The position numbers and the translations under genes are program-made. Below the pieces are notes generated by a model. That model did not search any database. It saw only the letters and a program-made list of their open reading frames with translations, and was not told the DNA's origin. From Myxococcota bacterium (GTDB lineage: Bacteria > Myxococcota_A > Polyangia > JAAYKL01), in contig JASJCT010000022.1 in assembly GCA_030065855.1 (NCBI GenBank), positions 161,743 through 225,742 of the forward strand: DNA of 64,000 nt, in the 5' to 3' direction. Position 1 is the stretch's first letter. The number at the start of each line of letters is the position of its first letter. Positions 46,936-58,700 of this stretch are shown one piece after another.

Positions 46936-48586
46936 AGTCAAAGTTTCTCATGTAATCAGCCATTTTTTCCCCCAACATCATACAAGTTAAGTTTATTGGT
47001 GCGCGAGGAAGTTTTGGAATAACTGAAGCATCCACAACAGATAAATTCCTCACTTCTCGAACGGTGCAATGCTGATCCACCACGGCTTTTTTATCACTAT
47101 CTTTTCCAATGCGAGCAGTTCCCGCTGGATGAAAAGATGTTGTTACAAATGTTTTTATAACACTGCTAATCAATGCATCAGAATTAATTATCTTTTCATT
47201 CCATATAAAAAGTCTATCGACAAATTTTTTGAAATGCTCTGAATGTAGTACGCTCCAAGCGACCCGTGCGCCTTGTACTAATCGTCTCGTGTCCTCTTGT
47301 TCGCTAAGGCAGTTTAAGTTTATTAAAGGTTGATTATGTGGATCGACGCTGCTAAAAGTAAGGCTACCGCTAGAACGCGGGCAACTCAAAATTGCCGATA
47401 TTGCAAACGCACGTTTCACACCCATCATACTGCTTAGAGGAAGCAAAGTTACATCCACATCGCTTAGCATGAACAATTGCATATCGTTTTCTATTTTTGA
47501 GCCATCTGATGTAAACCGAGCAAACATCTGATGATACGGTTGATTTCCTATACAGACACGAGGCCTTGGAATAGCCCATAGTACTATTGCTGGATGGTCC
47601 AATAGATTTTGCCCTACGCCGGGAACATCAGCCACTATCTCTATTCCCATCTTGTTGAGATCAACCGGATTTCCGATTCCCGAACGAAATAGAATCGATG
47701 GAGAGTGAACAGCTCCGCCACACAACGTGATCCGATTCGCAAACAAGCATTCAATTCTGCCGTTTCGAATGAATTCTACTCCAATTGCGCGTTTTCCCTG
47801 AAATAGAACACGGTTTACCAAACATCCGCCTCTAACAGTTAGATTCTTTCTATCTCGAAGCGGCAATAGATAACCAAGCGCTGACGAAACGCGGACGCCA
47901 TCTTTAGCGTTTAGCGGCACTGGACCTACACCAGTGGATACTGGGTCATTGTGATCGTTTGTAACTGGCCAGCAAAGTTCTTTACACGAATCAAAGAAAG
48001 CTTTTTGTAGCGGAATCAGTTCTTCGTTCTTTGGACGAGTTATCGTTATTGGTCCTTTACTTCCATGAAATTCGTTGTGGACATCTGTATCAGTTTCCAA
48101 CTTTTTAAAGTAAGGCAAAACATCAGACCATCCCCACCTTGTATGTCCACCATCACGCCATTCATCATAGTCTGCTGAAAGTCCCCTTATAGCTACAGCT
48201 CCGTTGATTGCTGACGAACCACCAATTACCTTACCCATAAAATATGGCATTTTTGCAAGTTCCGGACGGGTCTTCCCGGAACCAAGCATTTTGCTTTTTA
48301 CCATGCCGACACCATCTCTTATCGAGACGGATTTAATAGCTCGTGTGGCAGTCATTATTTTTTTTCCACCTGAGCTTTTTCCACTCGTAGAGGCAGTGTA
48401 CCCCCAATCAAAATTACTTAATGCAGGAGCTTTAGCATCAAGTAAATCATTGGGCATCTCTTGCATAGAATTATAGGCTGGTCCTGCTTCGAGTAGTATT
48501 ACATTTCTATTGCTATCCTCTGATAACCTTGCAGCAAGAACACTACCTGAAGATCCTCCGCCTACAATTAGTTCATCATATAACAT
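46934..48586 (-). CDS. GMC-family FAD oxidoreductase
   Basis: YDELIVGGGSSGSVLAARLSEDSNRNVILLEAGP; GGSSAINGAVAIRG; C-terminal TSFHPAGTARIGKDSDKKAVVDQHCTVREVRNLSVVDASVIPKLP. Confidence 0.93.
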   Translation of the reverse strand: MLYDELIVGGGSSGSVLAARLSEDSNRNVILLEAGPAYNSMQEMPNDLLDAKAPALSNFDWGYTASTSGKSSGGKKIMTATRAIKSVSIRDGVGMVKSKMLGSGKTRPELAKMPYFMGKVIGGSSAINGAVAIRGLSADYDEWRDGGHTRWGWSDVLPYFKKLETDTDVHNEFHGSKGPITITRPKNEELIPLQKAFFDSCKELCWPVTNDHNDPVSTGVGPVPLNAKDGVRVSSALGYLLPLRDRKNLTVRGGCLVNRVLFQGKRAIGVEFIRNGRIECLFANRITLCGGAVHSPSILFRSGIGNPVDLNKMGIEIVADVPGVGQNLLDHPAIVLWAIPRPRVCIGNQPYHQMFARFTSDGSKIENDMQLFMLSDVDVTLLPLSSMMGVKRAFAISAILSCPRSSGSLTFSSVDPHNQPLINLNCLSEQEDTRRLVQGARVAWSVLHSEHFKKFVDRLFIWNEKIINSDALISSVIKTFVTTSFHPAGTARIGKDSDKKAVVDQHCTVREVRNLSVVDASVIPKLPRAPINLTCMMLGEKMADYMRNFD

Positions 48587-48587
48587 T

Positions 48588-51500
48588 CTATTCCCCAGTG
48601 CTTCGCCCCTCATCTTTTTCGCCTATTCGTTCCATTATTTTATCAGCGATGAATCGCATATTTTTCTGACTAAGAACTGTGTAATGTGAACCTTGAACAC
48701 TATAATTTATGACCTTCCCTCTAGTGAATGAACTCCAGCCCCAATCAGGGTCTTCTAGAGCCGGATGCTGCATAAACTCGCTCACACGTCCATCCAACGC
48801 CTTTATAACAAGTATATCAGAATCTATTTGCCCAGCCATGTACTTCCGAGTCGCCAGAACTACAGCCTTAAACACCTCAAACACAGGGCTGAGCGCAGTG
48901 CTGGTTAAACCTGATTTTAAACCACCTATCTCGTCAATTAAGTAAGATAACTGTTTGGCGGGACCTACGCGCTCAAGTTCTTCAATAGTAAATCTATCTA
49001 TAGGGATTTCTTCATTCAGATCTTCTAAGAACCAAAGAGCCAAGCGTCCATTGGATACTTCACCGTGAAGTAGTGGGGCTGGGCTATCCAATTGGATAAC
49101 ACATTTTACATTTCTTCCTATGTCTTCCATTCTCCTAGCGATCTCAAAAGCAATTATGCCTCCCGAAGACCAACCCCCAAGTATGCATGGCTCAACTTGA
49201 TGCTTTTCCATGATTGCCTTTAGATAGATATCTGCCATACGTTCGATACTAGTGATTGGCTTCTGTTTCCCATCTAGGCCTATAGCCTGCAGGCCATAGA
49301 ATGGATGCCTCAGATATCCAGCCAGTTCCCGGTAACACAACACATTGCCGCCCGCGGGATGAACAAAAAAGATCGGTGTTCCCCTTACATTCGTTCTTAT
49401 TTTAACTAATGGAGATATTTTCTTAGGGTTCTCTTCACAATCATTTTTTAATTTATCAGCTAAACTTTCGATAGTTCGCCCTTCGAGGATAGTAGCGAGA
49501 TTCAACATCTTTCCAAACTCTTGATCTATCTTTGCCAACATTCTCACAGCAGTAAAAGATTGTCCACCGAGCCCAAAGAAATCATCTCTGACACCAATTG
49601 GATGAATGTCTAATAAATCCTCCCAGATTTTTACCAAGCTTTCTTCTGTAGAGTTTCTAGGTGCAATCTGCATTTTTGCTTCGACATGGATGTGATTTTT
49701 GGCTACAGAATAGCTTAGCAATGATTTGCGATCAATTTTCCCGTTCGCTGTTATCGGAAGTTCTTTCAGAGAGATGATAACCGGCGGCACCATGTAAGGC
49801 GGTAATTTCTTCTTAAGGAAAGTGCGGTAAATTTCTTCATTATTAATATCTTCAACATAGTTTTGAGGGACAACATATGCTACCAACCTTTTTCCGGGGC
49901 CATTTTCGCCCTCTGCCAATACTACGACTTCCTTCACATTTTCATGAAGTAATAAATTGGCTTCTATTTCTCCCAGTTCTACACGAAACCCTTGAATCTT
50001 AACCTGAAAATCCTTGCGCCCAAGAAACTCAATATTCCCATCCGGCAAGTATCGTCCCATATCACCAGTTTTGTACAAGCGAATATTTGTTTTGGGATCG
50101 ATAATAAAAGATTCTTCTGTTTTTCTGGGGTTATCCCAATAACCTCGCGCTAGGCCAACTCCCGAAATATAAAGTGAACCAGGCACCCAGTCCGGGCATT
50201 CCGAGTGGTTATCGGACAGCACTTTCCATCCCTGATTGCTCAGAGGCTTTCCGTAGGGAATACTCTGCCATTCCGCTTGAATCGCATTTATTTTATAAAA
50301 AATCGACCAGATAGATGCTTCTGTGGCTCCACCCAAACTAATAACCTCTGCGTTTGGTGAAACTTTCTTTATTCTCTCCGGTAGATTTAACGGTATCCAA
50401 TCGCCACTCAACAACACAAGTCTCAGATCTGGAAGAATTGTTGAGGTCGCTTCCTGTTCATCAACCATAAGCTGCATCAAAGCCGGTACAGAATTCCAAA
50501 TAGTGACTCGGTTTTCTTTCATTATGCTCAACCAGCGCCCCGGAGCATGCGACTCTGTCTCATCCGGAAGAACCAGCGTGGCACCCGCGGCTAAGGCACC
50601 AAAAACGTCGTAAACAGATAAGTCAAAGCTGTAAGAGCTTATCCCAAAAACTTTGTCATCTGACCCAACGTTAAATCGTTGATTAATATCTAGAATAGTA
50701 TTCAGAGCACTTTTGTGTTCTATCATTACTCCTTTTGGTTTACCCGTAGAACCTGATGTATAGATAACATAAGCAAGTGCTCTCTCAAAGGATCTCGAAG
50801 TTGTTTCACTTCGTGAGAACTTCTTTGTATCGAAATTTTCTTGGCATAGGATTTTGATATCTTTAGGCCAGAGCTTTGAGCGAAGGAACTCTTTTTCAGT
50901 AATAGCAATTTTCGCCTGCGTATTATAGAGAAGATAAGAAAGCCGTTCATCCGGTAAGTCCGTATCGATCGGCACATATGCGGCTCCCGATTCAAGGATA
51001 GCTACCATAGCAACAATCTGATTCACTCCCTTTTTATAAATCACTGGTATGAGTTGATCTTGCTGTGTGCATATTTTACTCAGAGCGTAGCCGATCGCAT
51101 TAGCTTTTTGATATAGTTCTGCGAATGATATTTTTTCTTTCGGTGTGCTTACAGCAATTCTCTCACCATATTCGAAAGCTGATTGTCTAATCGGTTCGTG
51201 AAGACCCATATTGCTTGCTGGCTTGGTTGTTTCGTTTACCTCTATCCTTTTTATTTCCTGCTGTACCGGCAAAGATATCAGTTGCGATTCATACCAATAT
51301 TCATCATCATCCGCAAGGTTTCGAAGGAGGCCATTGTACTTCTCCAACATATGGTCGATTAAATTTTCCGGATAATACTCTTCAAGAACGTCCCAAACAA
51401 TGTACAAACCACCGTCTTCGAGCTCCCAATATTGGTGGTCTAACAAAGTTTGGGGAGTCTCGAGCCAACGATACCCTTCCTTAGTCACTGGGGCCATAAA

Positions 51501-52784
51501 CAATCCACTACCATTTACGTAAGGACATGGTGCCTTACCAGGGTAACCGTGAAGTCGGTTATATTCTTGCATCACTTTCATTCCAGGCCAATATAAATGT
51601 TTCATATCTGCAACTAATTGGTCTTTTAGTCTTTGAGCTCTTTCGATAAAGCTTCTGCTATCTCTATGGTCTATTTCAAGCGGGTACAGAGATGCGAAGT
51701 TTCCAATTACTTGTTTGATATGTGGATGCAATGGAAACCTGTGAGTCACCATGTTATTGATTATAAAATGAACACTATTGCTCCAGTAAGCCAGGATCTC
51801 TACATACACTGCTGTTATAGCTGCAGTGGGAGTTAACCCGAGTTTCACTGCGTTGGCCTTGAAGGATTTCCAAATATCCGCGTTGTGCACCGAAACTCTT
51901 CTATTCATTTTTGATCTTTTACAACGCTCATCGTTTTTTATATTTGGTACAGCAGGTGGCGAAGGCAATTTTGGAATCCGATCCATCCAATATTTTTTTG
52001 AGCGTTCGCCTAATTCACCTCTTTCAAGGTATTCCAAGGCTAGAACACAGTCTCTGAAAGTAATTTCTATTTTTGGCAATTGCCTATTTGGATCTTGATA
52101 TAGCAGATCAACAGTCGCGAGTAATTTCTGGGTTCCGGGACCGTCGCTAAAAAAATTGTTATTATTGAAGTGAACTCTAGCTATATCCTGATTTATCATG
52201 GAAATTTCTAATCCAAACCACGGCCACTTGTCTAACGGAAGCTCCTCTCGTTTTATTCTCTCTCTAATCTCCAATAATCGTTCCTCTACAACCTTCCTAG
52301 GCAATTCTCTCAAGTCGTGTACAGTAAAATTCATCGGAGGAATATTATCTAGCGGCTTCAAATTAGCTTCTTTAGTAACTACTGAAATGCTTCCAAGATG
52401 CCTTAATAAAGCTTTATGCCAAGCTACTTCGTATCTCTCTACATCCAGACGTTTATATGTAAGTTCCATATAGTAATGGGGCCTAACGTGGTATTCCATA
52501 AAACTGCTATCTCCAACTAGGAAACCAGTTTGCAAATCAGAAAGTGGATAAGTAGAATACATTTCCTCTCTATTGGCCTCTATTTGATGTAACAGCGCTA
52601 GAGTATCCGATTCATTGTCGTGTATCGAAAGCCGGTCTAACAATTCCCGTTTGTGCTCTTTCAGGGCCCTGTGCAATTCCTTGGTCAATACGCCCTTAGG
52701 AGCAGCCACAGATAAACGACCATTGTCCATCTTCAGCTTGGCACCTACATTCTTTAGTTGTGTCAACAAATTTTGGATGTTCAT
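48588..52784 (-). CDS. NRPS: TubC-like docking, atypical C/Cy, A (Cys-type code), PCP, thioesterase
   Basis: N-terminus NLLTQLKNVGAKLKMDNGRLSVAAPKGVLTKELHRALKEHKRELL; A core YVIYTSGSTGKPKGVMIEH with pocket D-L-Y-N-L-S-L-I-W; PCP LGGQSF; TE FVHPAGGNVLCYREL and GGWSSGG. Confidence 0.93.
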   Translation of the reverse strand: MNIQNLLTQLKNVGAKLKMDNGRLSVAAPKGVLTKELHRALKEHKRELLDRLSIHDNESDTLALLHQIEANREEMYSTYPLSDLQTGFLVGDSSFMEYHVRPHYYMELTYKRLDVERYEVAWHKALLRHLGSISVVTKEANLKPLDNIPPMNFTVHDLRELPRKVVEERLLEIRERIKREELPLDKWPWFGLEISMINQDIARVHFNNNNFFSDGPGTQKLLATVDLLYQDPNRQLPKIEITFRDCVLALEYLERGELGERSKKYWMDRIPKLPSPPAVPNIKNDERCKRSKMNRRVSVHNADIWKSFKANAVKLGLTPTAAITAVYVEILAYWSNSVHFIINNMVTHRFPLHPHIKQVIGNFASLYPLEIDHRDSRSFIERAQRLKDQLVADMKHLYWPGMKVMQEYNRLHGYPGKAPCPYVNGSGLFMAPVTKEGYRWLETPQTLLDHQYWELEDGGLYIVWDVLEEYYPENLIDHMLEKYNGLLRNLADDDEYWYESQLISLPVQQEIKRIEVNETTKPASNMGLHEPIRQSAFEYGERIAVSTPKEKISFAELYQKANAIGYALSKICTQQDQLIPVIYKKGVNQIVAMVAILESGAAYVPIDTDLPDERLSYLLYNTQAKIAITEKEFLRSKLWPKDIKILCQENFDTKKFSRSETTSRSFERALAYVIYTSGSTGKPKGVMIEHKSALNTILDINQRFNVGSDDKVFGISSYSFDLSVYDVFGALAAGATLVLPDETESHAPGRWLSIMKENRVTIWNSVPALMQLMVDEQEATSTILPDLRLVLLSGDWIPLNLPERIKKVSPNAEVISLGGATEASIWSIFYKINAIQAEWQSIPYGKPLSNQGWKVLSDNHSECPDWVPGSLYISGVGLARGYWDNPRKTEESFIIDPKTNIRLYKTGDMGRYLPDGNIEFLGRKDFQVKIQGFRVELGEIEANLLLHENVKEVVVLAEGENGPGKRLVAYVVPQNYVEDINNEEIYRTFLKKKLPPYMVPPVIISLKELPITANGKIDRKSLLSYSVAKNHIHVEAKMQIAPRNSTEESLVKIWEDLLDIHPIGVRDDFFGLGGQSFTAVRMLAKIDQEFGKMLNLATILEGRTIESLADKLKNDCEENPKKISPLVKIRTNVRGTPIFFVHPAGGNVLCYRELAGYLRHPFYGLQAIGLDGKQKPITSIERMADIYLKAIMEKHQVEPCILGGWSSGGIIAFEIARRMEDIGRNVKCVIQLDSPAPLLHGEVSNGRLALWFLEDLNEEIPIDRFTIEELERVGPAKQLSYLIDEIGGLKSGLTSTALSPVFEVFKAVVLATRKYMAGQIDSDILVIKALDGRVSEFMQHPALEDPDWGWSSFTRGKVINYSVQGSHYTVLSQKNMRFIADKIMERIGEKDEGRSTGE

Positions 52785-55700
52785 AGCGTTATAACTTCCA
52801 GTTCTTCTTCATTTGGATTATTGGATTCTGAATCGTCCATGATAGCGGCAATTCTAATTTTATCGAGAAAATGACTCGCAATCTCTTCAATTGATAAACC
52901 TTTGACAAAATAATCAAGGGGCAAATCTATGCCCAATTCTTTTAATATTTGTCTTTTCAATTCCATCGCCATTAGTGAGTCAAAGCCATACTCATTTATC
53001 GATTTGCTCGAATTAACAAATGTTAGCTTTTCATATCCGAGAATTCTACCTGCCTTTTCAATTAAGTACTCTTTCAGAACGTTTTTCGCTTCGTCATTTG
53101 TAATATTATCTATTTTATCAAGTATGTTATTTACAATCGAAAAATCCTCAGTTCCGCCTTTTTCTTCTGAATGCTTAGAAGCAAGTTCAGAAAATACACT
53201 TGGAGAATTCAGTATCCATAGGGAATCTGAGAACATACTCCAATCAAAAGTAAATACTCCAACCTGAGTCGGAGAGTTCAGAATTATTCGATCGAGCGCT
53301 TCTGAACCAAGTTCAACTGAAATATCTCGCAAACCGCTTTCTTTTCTCATCTTGAAACTTTGTCTGTTGGCAGCCATGCCAACACCTAACCAAGCTCCCC
53401 AGTTCACACTTGTTGCAGTTAGTCCTAGGGCTTTTCTAAAATGGGCGAACCCATCCAGCCAAGCGTTCGCTGCGGCGTAGTTTCCCTGTCCTGGTGAACC
53501 TATTAAAGAAGCCAAAGAAGAAAACATTACAAAGAAATCTAACGATAGGTTCTTGGTTGCTTCATGTAAGCAATAGGCACCCAACAGTTTTGGAGCTAAA
53601 ACTGTTTTCATTTGGTCAGTCGAAAGTCTTGTCAAAACGCCATCATCGAGAACACCAGCTGCGTGAATTACTCCTTTAATTGGCGGCATAGAACATCTTG
53701 CTTCACTAATAATGCTGTTAACCTCTCGTTGCGAAGTAATGTCTCCTTTTCTAACAGCTAGCTGTATACCTTTTTCTCTTAGTATTTTTACCCGTTCCTG
53801 AACTTTCTCATTTGGATTGGATCTTCCTATTAGTATGAGGTTGCGAGCTCCATTCGCTGCAAGTCTTTCAGCAACCAGAGCTCCCAAGCCACCTACTCCA
53901 CCACTTATCAGATAAGACGCATCTTTAATTACACCCGTATCATTTTTATCGATTAAATCTAGCTCTACACTGTTAGTCAATCGACCAACATAACGGCCTC
54001 GACCTTTTTCTCTTAGAAGTACTTGGCCTTCATTCGAATCATGGTCAAGCTCTTCATAAAGCATAATTGCATCTGTCTGTTTGAGGATATCAATCATTCT
54101 CACATTTAATTCTGGATGTTCGACTGAAATAGTTCGCCCTAGACCCCAAAGACTTGCATGTACGGGCAAAGGAAAACTTTTCTCAAGCTGAAAGGCAACC
54201 GCCGAGTTCGTGACTATTGACAATTGAATCTTGCTTTCGATGGATCTTGCAGTCAATTCCTTGACTAAAAACAGCACATCACTGCAAATGCTCAAAGTCG
54301 CAGCGAATGCACTTTCTCCATTTTCCACCTCAGAATGTTCAATATCCAGACCCCAAAGATAGACTATTTTTCTAATTGCTGCAGTCGAGTCGAGTTCTGT
54401 ATCAATAGTAGACTTTATAGTACCGGACCAGAAGCTTCTATTTTTAGATTTTCTAGAAACACTGTTTATTTCTTCTTTATCTTTGTAAAATAGATGGACC
54501 TTTTCATCTTTGTCCTTAATTATTTTTGACAGATCACTTCCTACACCTTTTTTGTCAGCGAAAATCAACCAGGAGGTAGCCTTTCTATCCCTTTTTTCTT
54601 TTTGTTTCTTTCTATTGTTACCCCCTGAAACTATTTTAGATTCAATCCATTTTAATAAATGGAAAGCATCGTTATTAGTAACTGTTCGTTTTTTAGCAAG
54701 AAAATCCTTTGATAATTTCCGAAGTTTTAGATCATCTATGCTGGCAAATATCTCTCCGAATTCATCGTATATTGCTATATTAGCAACAATAACAGCAGGG
54801 TCGTAGTCACCATCTTCTAAGGCTTTATCATTGGGAGCGATCCGGCAATGTGCCCAGAAATTGGTTTCTTCAAATCGACGATACTGTTGATATCGGCCCA
54901 TAGACATGGGTACATAGAGGCCGATGTTTTTTTGCCTCTGAATGGACGCCGCTAACGTCTGAAAGCAACTGTCCACTATTGTTGTGTAACTTTCAAAATT
55001 ACTCGGGTTTTCAATCTTCTTAAGAGAAATGCAACTTACCGACTCATCGTGCCCACTCCATATTCGTTTAATCATTCGAAAATTTGGTCCATAATTAAAA
55101 CCGATTTTATGTAGTTCTGCATAGAATTTCTTTACTGACATCTCCTGCGACATATTTTCAATTATTTGCTCGATACTCACTCTGTCAGAGTTCCCCGCTT
55201 CTTCATAAGGTATCGCAAAAGCAGACACGTGCAATTGCCAGGAGCTCTTATTCTCAATGTTGTTCGTGTTGTTACTGTAAAGGGAAACGACACGTTTTTT
55301 ATTTCCCTCATTCGAATATACGATCTGTAATCTATAATTCGAGTTATCGTTAAAAAGCAAAGGTTGTTCAATCGCAATATTATCGAAACACAACTTACTT
55401 GAATCGAACACTGAGATTGAAGATTCGCTCAATAGATACAAAAATCCCGCGGCCGGCATCAAAACATTGCCTGATATTGCATGATTTTTTAAAAAATTCA
55501 GGTCGTTCTGATCTGGTTGTAGTTCGTATCTTTCCTTTTCAGATTCAGCCATTAGGGACAGACAGTTCTTCATATGGCAAGTCAGGCCTCTAAAATCTGT
55601 TGTTCTTACGGGCTGAGAAGTTGTAGCGGCCTGATCAAACCAGTACTTAAGTCTCTGGAACCTATATCTTGGCAAGCAGACTTCAGGTTGCTTAAGTTGC

Positions 55701-58700
55701 GTAAAAATCTTTCTCAAGTCAACTGAGACCCCACGAACATAGAGTTTGCCAAGGCCTTCGTACATCTGTAATACAGCTGATGTGGCTTTTCTCATACTTG
55801 GGATGCTTTCAAAAGTACCCAGTATCGGCCGTGCCATCTCTAGGAGAATCGGTTGAGGACCAACTTCAACATAGATCTCACACCCACTTTTTTTGAGCGT
55901 TTTGATGCCGCGGTAATACATTACAGGCTTCCTCACGTGATCCACCCAATAGTCGACAGTGGCAATTTCATCTCCGGCTATCTGTCCGTGCACATTAGAT
56001 ATTAGTTTGACCTTTGGAGCTCTAAGTTTATATTTTTGAATGAAATCGCCAAATTCATTCATTATTGGTTCCATCAAATGCGAATGAAACGCGTGAGATA
56101 CGGTCAGCTTTTTGGTATTGTAACCGCTTGATTCTAATTCCCACGCCAAATCCTTAACCCCCAACTCTTCTCCCGATAATACAAGACTCGATTCCCCATT
56201 AATGGCTGCAATATCAACAGTTTTCGACCGCCTGCCAATAGTTTTTTCTACGACTTCCAATGGCGCTGTGACCGCGTACATCACTCCCCTGGAAGGAAGA
56301 TCGCTCATTAATTCGGCTCGTTTGGCAATAATCTTTATACCGGTTTCAACATCAAAAACTCCTGCTATGCATGCTGCTGAATACTCCCCCACACTATGTC
56401 CTAGCAAAATATCGGGTTCTACCCCCCAGCTTTTCCAGAGGGTTGATAGCGCAACTTCCAATGCGAACAACGCAGGTTGCGTATATAATGTGTTATCAAG
56501 GTCAGAATCTCCTTTACTCCTTTGCTTCAATACAGTCAGTATGCTCTTGGGAAGCTCATTGGCCAAGGTATTATCACAAATGTCTATGATATCTCTAAAA
56601 ATCGGCTGAGTTTTATATAGCTCCATTCCCATTTCTGCATATTGAGAACCCTGCCCGGTAAATATAAAAGCGATCTGTGGGTTATCATTTTCTGTGACAC
56701 TTCCCCAAACAGCTCTTCTTGACTCACCACCTCTCCCGAATCTGCTTAGTTCATCGATTAGCTGAAGTTTACTTTTCACAGGGACAGCCAAGCGTTCCTG
56801 TAAATGATTTTTGCCTAACACGGCGGAATGACAAATCTCTTGTGTGGATATTTTTTCGTCAGTACTCTGAATAAACGACGCGCAGACATCAGCGTTCTGT
56901 CTCAGTGCTTCTTGACTATGGGCGGAAAGAACAAAAAGAGCACCTTCCCCTCTATCCCTATTACTGATGCCGTCACTCTCGACTGACGAATCTTTTGAGT
57001 AATCCTGCAAAACGATATGAGCATTGGTTCCGCCGAAACCAAAAGAACTAATCCCGGCCGATAGCGGTTCCCCGTTCCCATTCCATTCTTTTAAATCAGT
57101 CGGTATTTCCATAGTTGAATGATCCAGATTTATAAATGGATTCAATTTTGTAAGATGTAGACTTGGGACAAGCTTTTTGTTTTGCATACATAGAACAACC
57201 TTGATTAGAGCAGCTATACCGGCTGCAGCCTCTAAGTGACCAAGATTTGTTTTTACTGATCCCAGGTAACAGGGGGAATGGCGATCATTGTTTTCGTCAA
57301 CAATATCTTTTAACGCATTAACTTCAATTGGATCACCTAACTTTGTACCTGTGCCGTGTGTCTCAAAATAACTAATTTGATCCGAAGTTACTCCGGCGTT
57401 GCTCAAAGCTCTGCGTATAACTGCCTTTTGAGATTCGCCATTTGGTGCAGTCAAACCATTGCTGTGACCATCCTGGTTGACGGCCGAGCCTCTAATGATG
57501 GCCAGAATTTTGCTCTTACGTTTCAATGCATCACTGACACGTTGAAGAACAATCATGCCGCAGCCTTCACTGCGCACATAGCCGTCAGCCCTTTCATCAA
57601 ATGTTTTGCAACGTCCATCCGGTGCCATCATTTTGGCTTGAGACAAAGCTATCGTTATGTCAGGTGATAGTATTAGATTCACTCCGCCCGCCAAGGCGAT
57701 GTCACTTTCACCTGACTCCAGGCTTCTGCAAGCGTTGTGAACTGCAACGAGGGATGATGAGCACGCAGAGTCCACGGCCCAACTTGGGCCGCAAAAATCG
57801 AACACATACGAAAGTCTATTTGCAGCAATGCTCAGAGCATTGCCTGTGCCAAAGTATTCATTTAGCGCGCTGTCTTGTCTAGACTGCACTCTATCGTAGT
57901 CACTTGTGCAAATCCCAACAAAAACACCGGTTTGAGTTCCTCGTAATGTCGAGTGCGGGATATGTGCGTGCTCCAAAGCCTCCCATGTGACTTCCAACAA
58001 TAGACGTTGTTGAGGATCCATGTTTGACGCTTCCTTGGGAGAAATACCGAATACCTCTGCATCAAAAAGATCGACTTCTTTCAAAAATCCACCGAAACGT
58101 GTGTTCATTTTCCCAGGCGTACCGGCCTGTTTGTTATAATATTTTTCTATTTTCCAACGTTCCGGAGGTACCTCTGTAATCGCATCTTTTCCATTGCTTA
58201 AAAAATTCCAGTATTCATCTGGATTACTAACGTTTCCAGGAAAACGACACCCAATTCCAACTACGGCTATTCCTTCTTCAGCCAAGGTCATTTCACTCTT
58301 TTGGCTTCGGATTATCGAGCTACTACTTGCGAGATACGATGAAAGCGCAGCAATATTTGGGTAATCATATACTATTGTCGGATCCAACGAGCGATTCAGC
58401 CACTTTTCCAGCTCGCTTGATAGCTCAGCTGCAGCGACTGAATCAATACCGTAGTGAGCAAAAGAATCCTTGACATCAATTCTATTAAGCTTCAATTTTG
58501 ATTTTTTTGAAATCTGTTTCAGTAAGAATTTTTCTATTTCATTCCTTGTATAATTAAGCGTTGTATTTAAGACTGTAACTTTTTCTCTTTCCTGGGTTAT
58601 GTCAGGATTTCGGTATTCTTTTTTGTTTTCGAGATATCTCGCTATCTCCCGAAGCTCCATTTTCAAATAACGATTTTTACACTCCCTGCGTCGCACCTTC

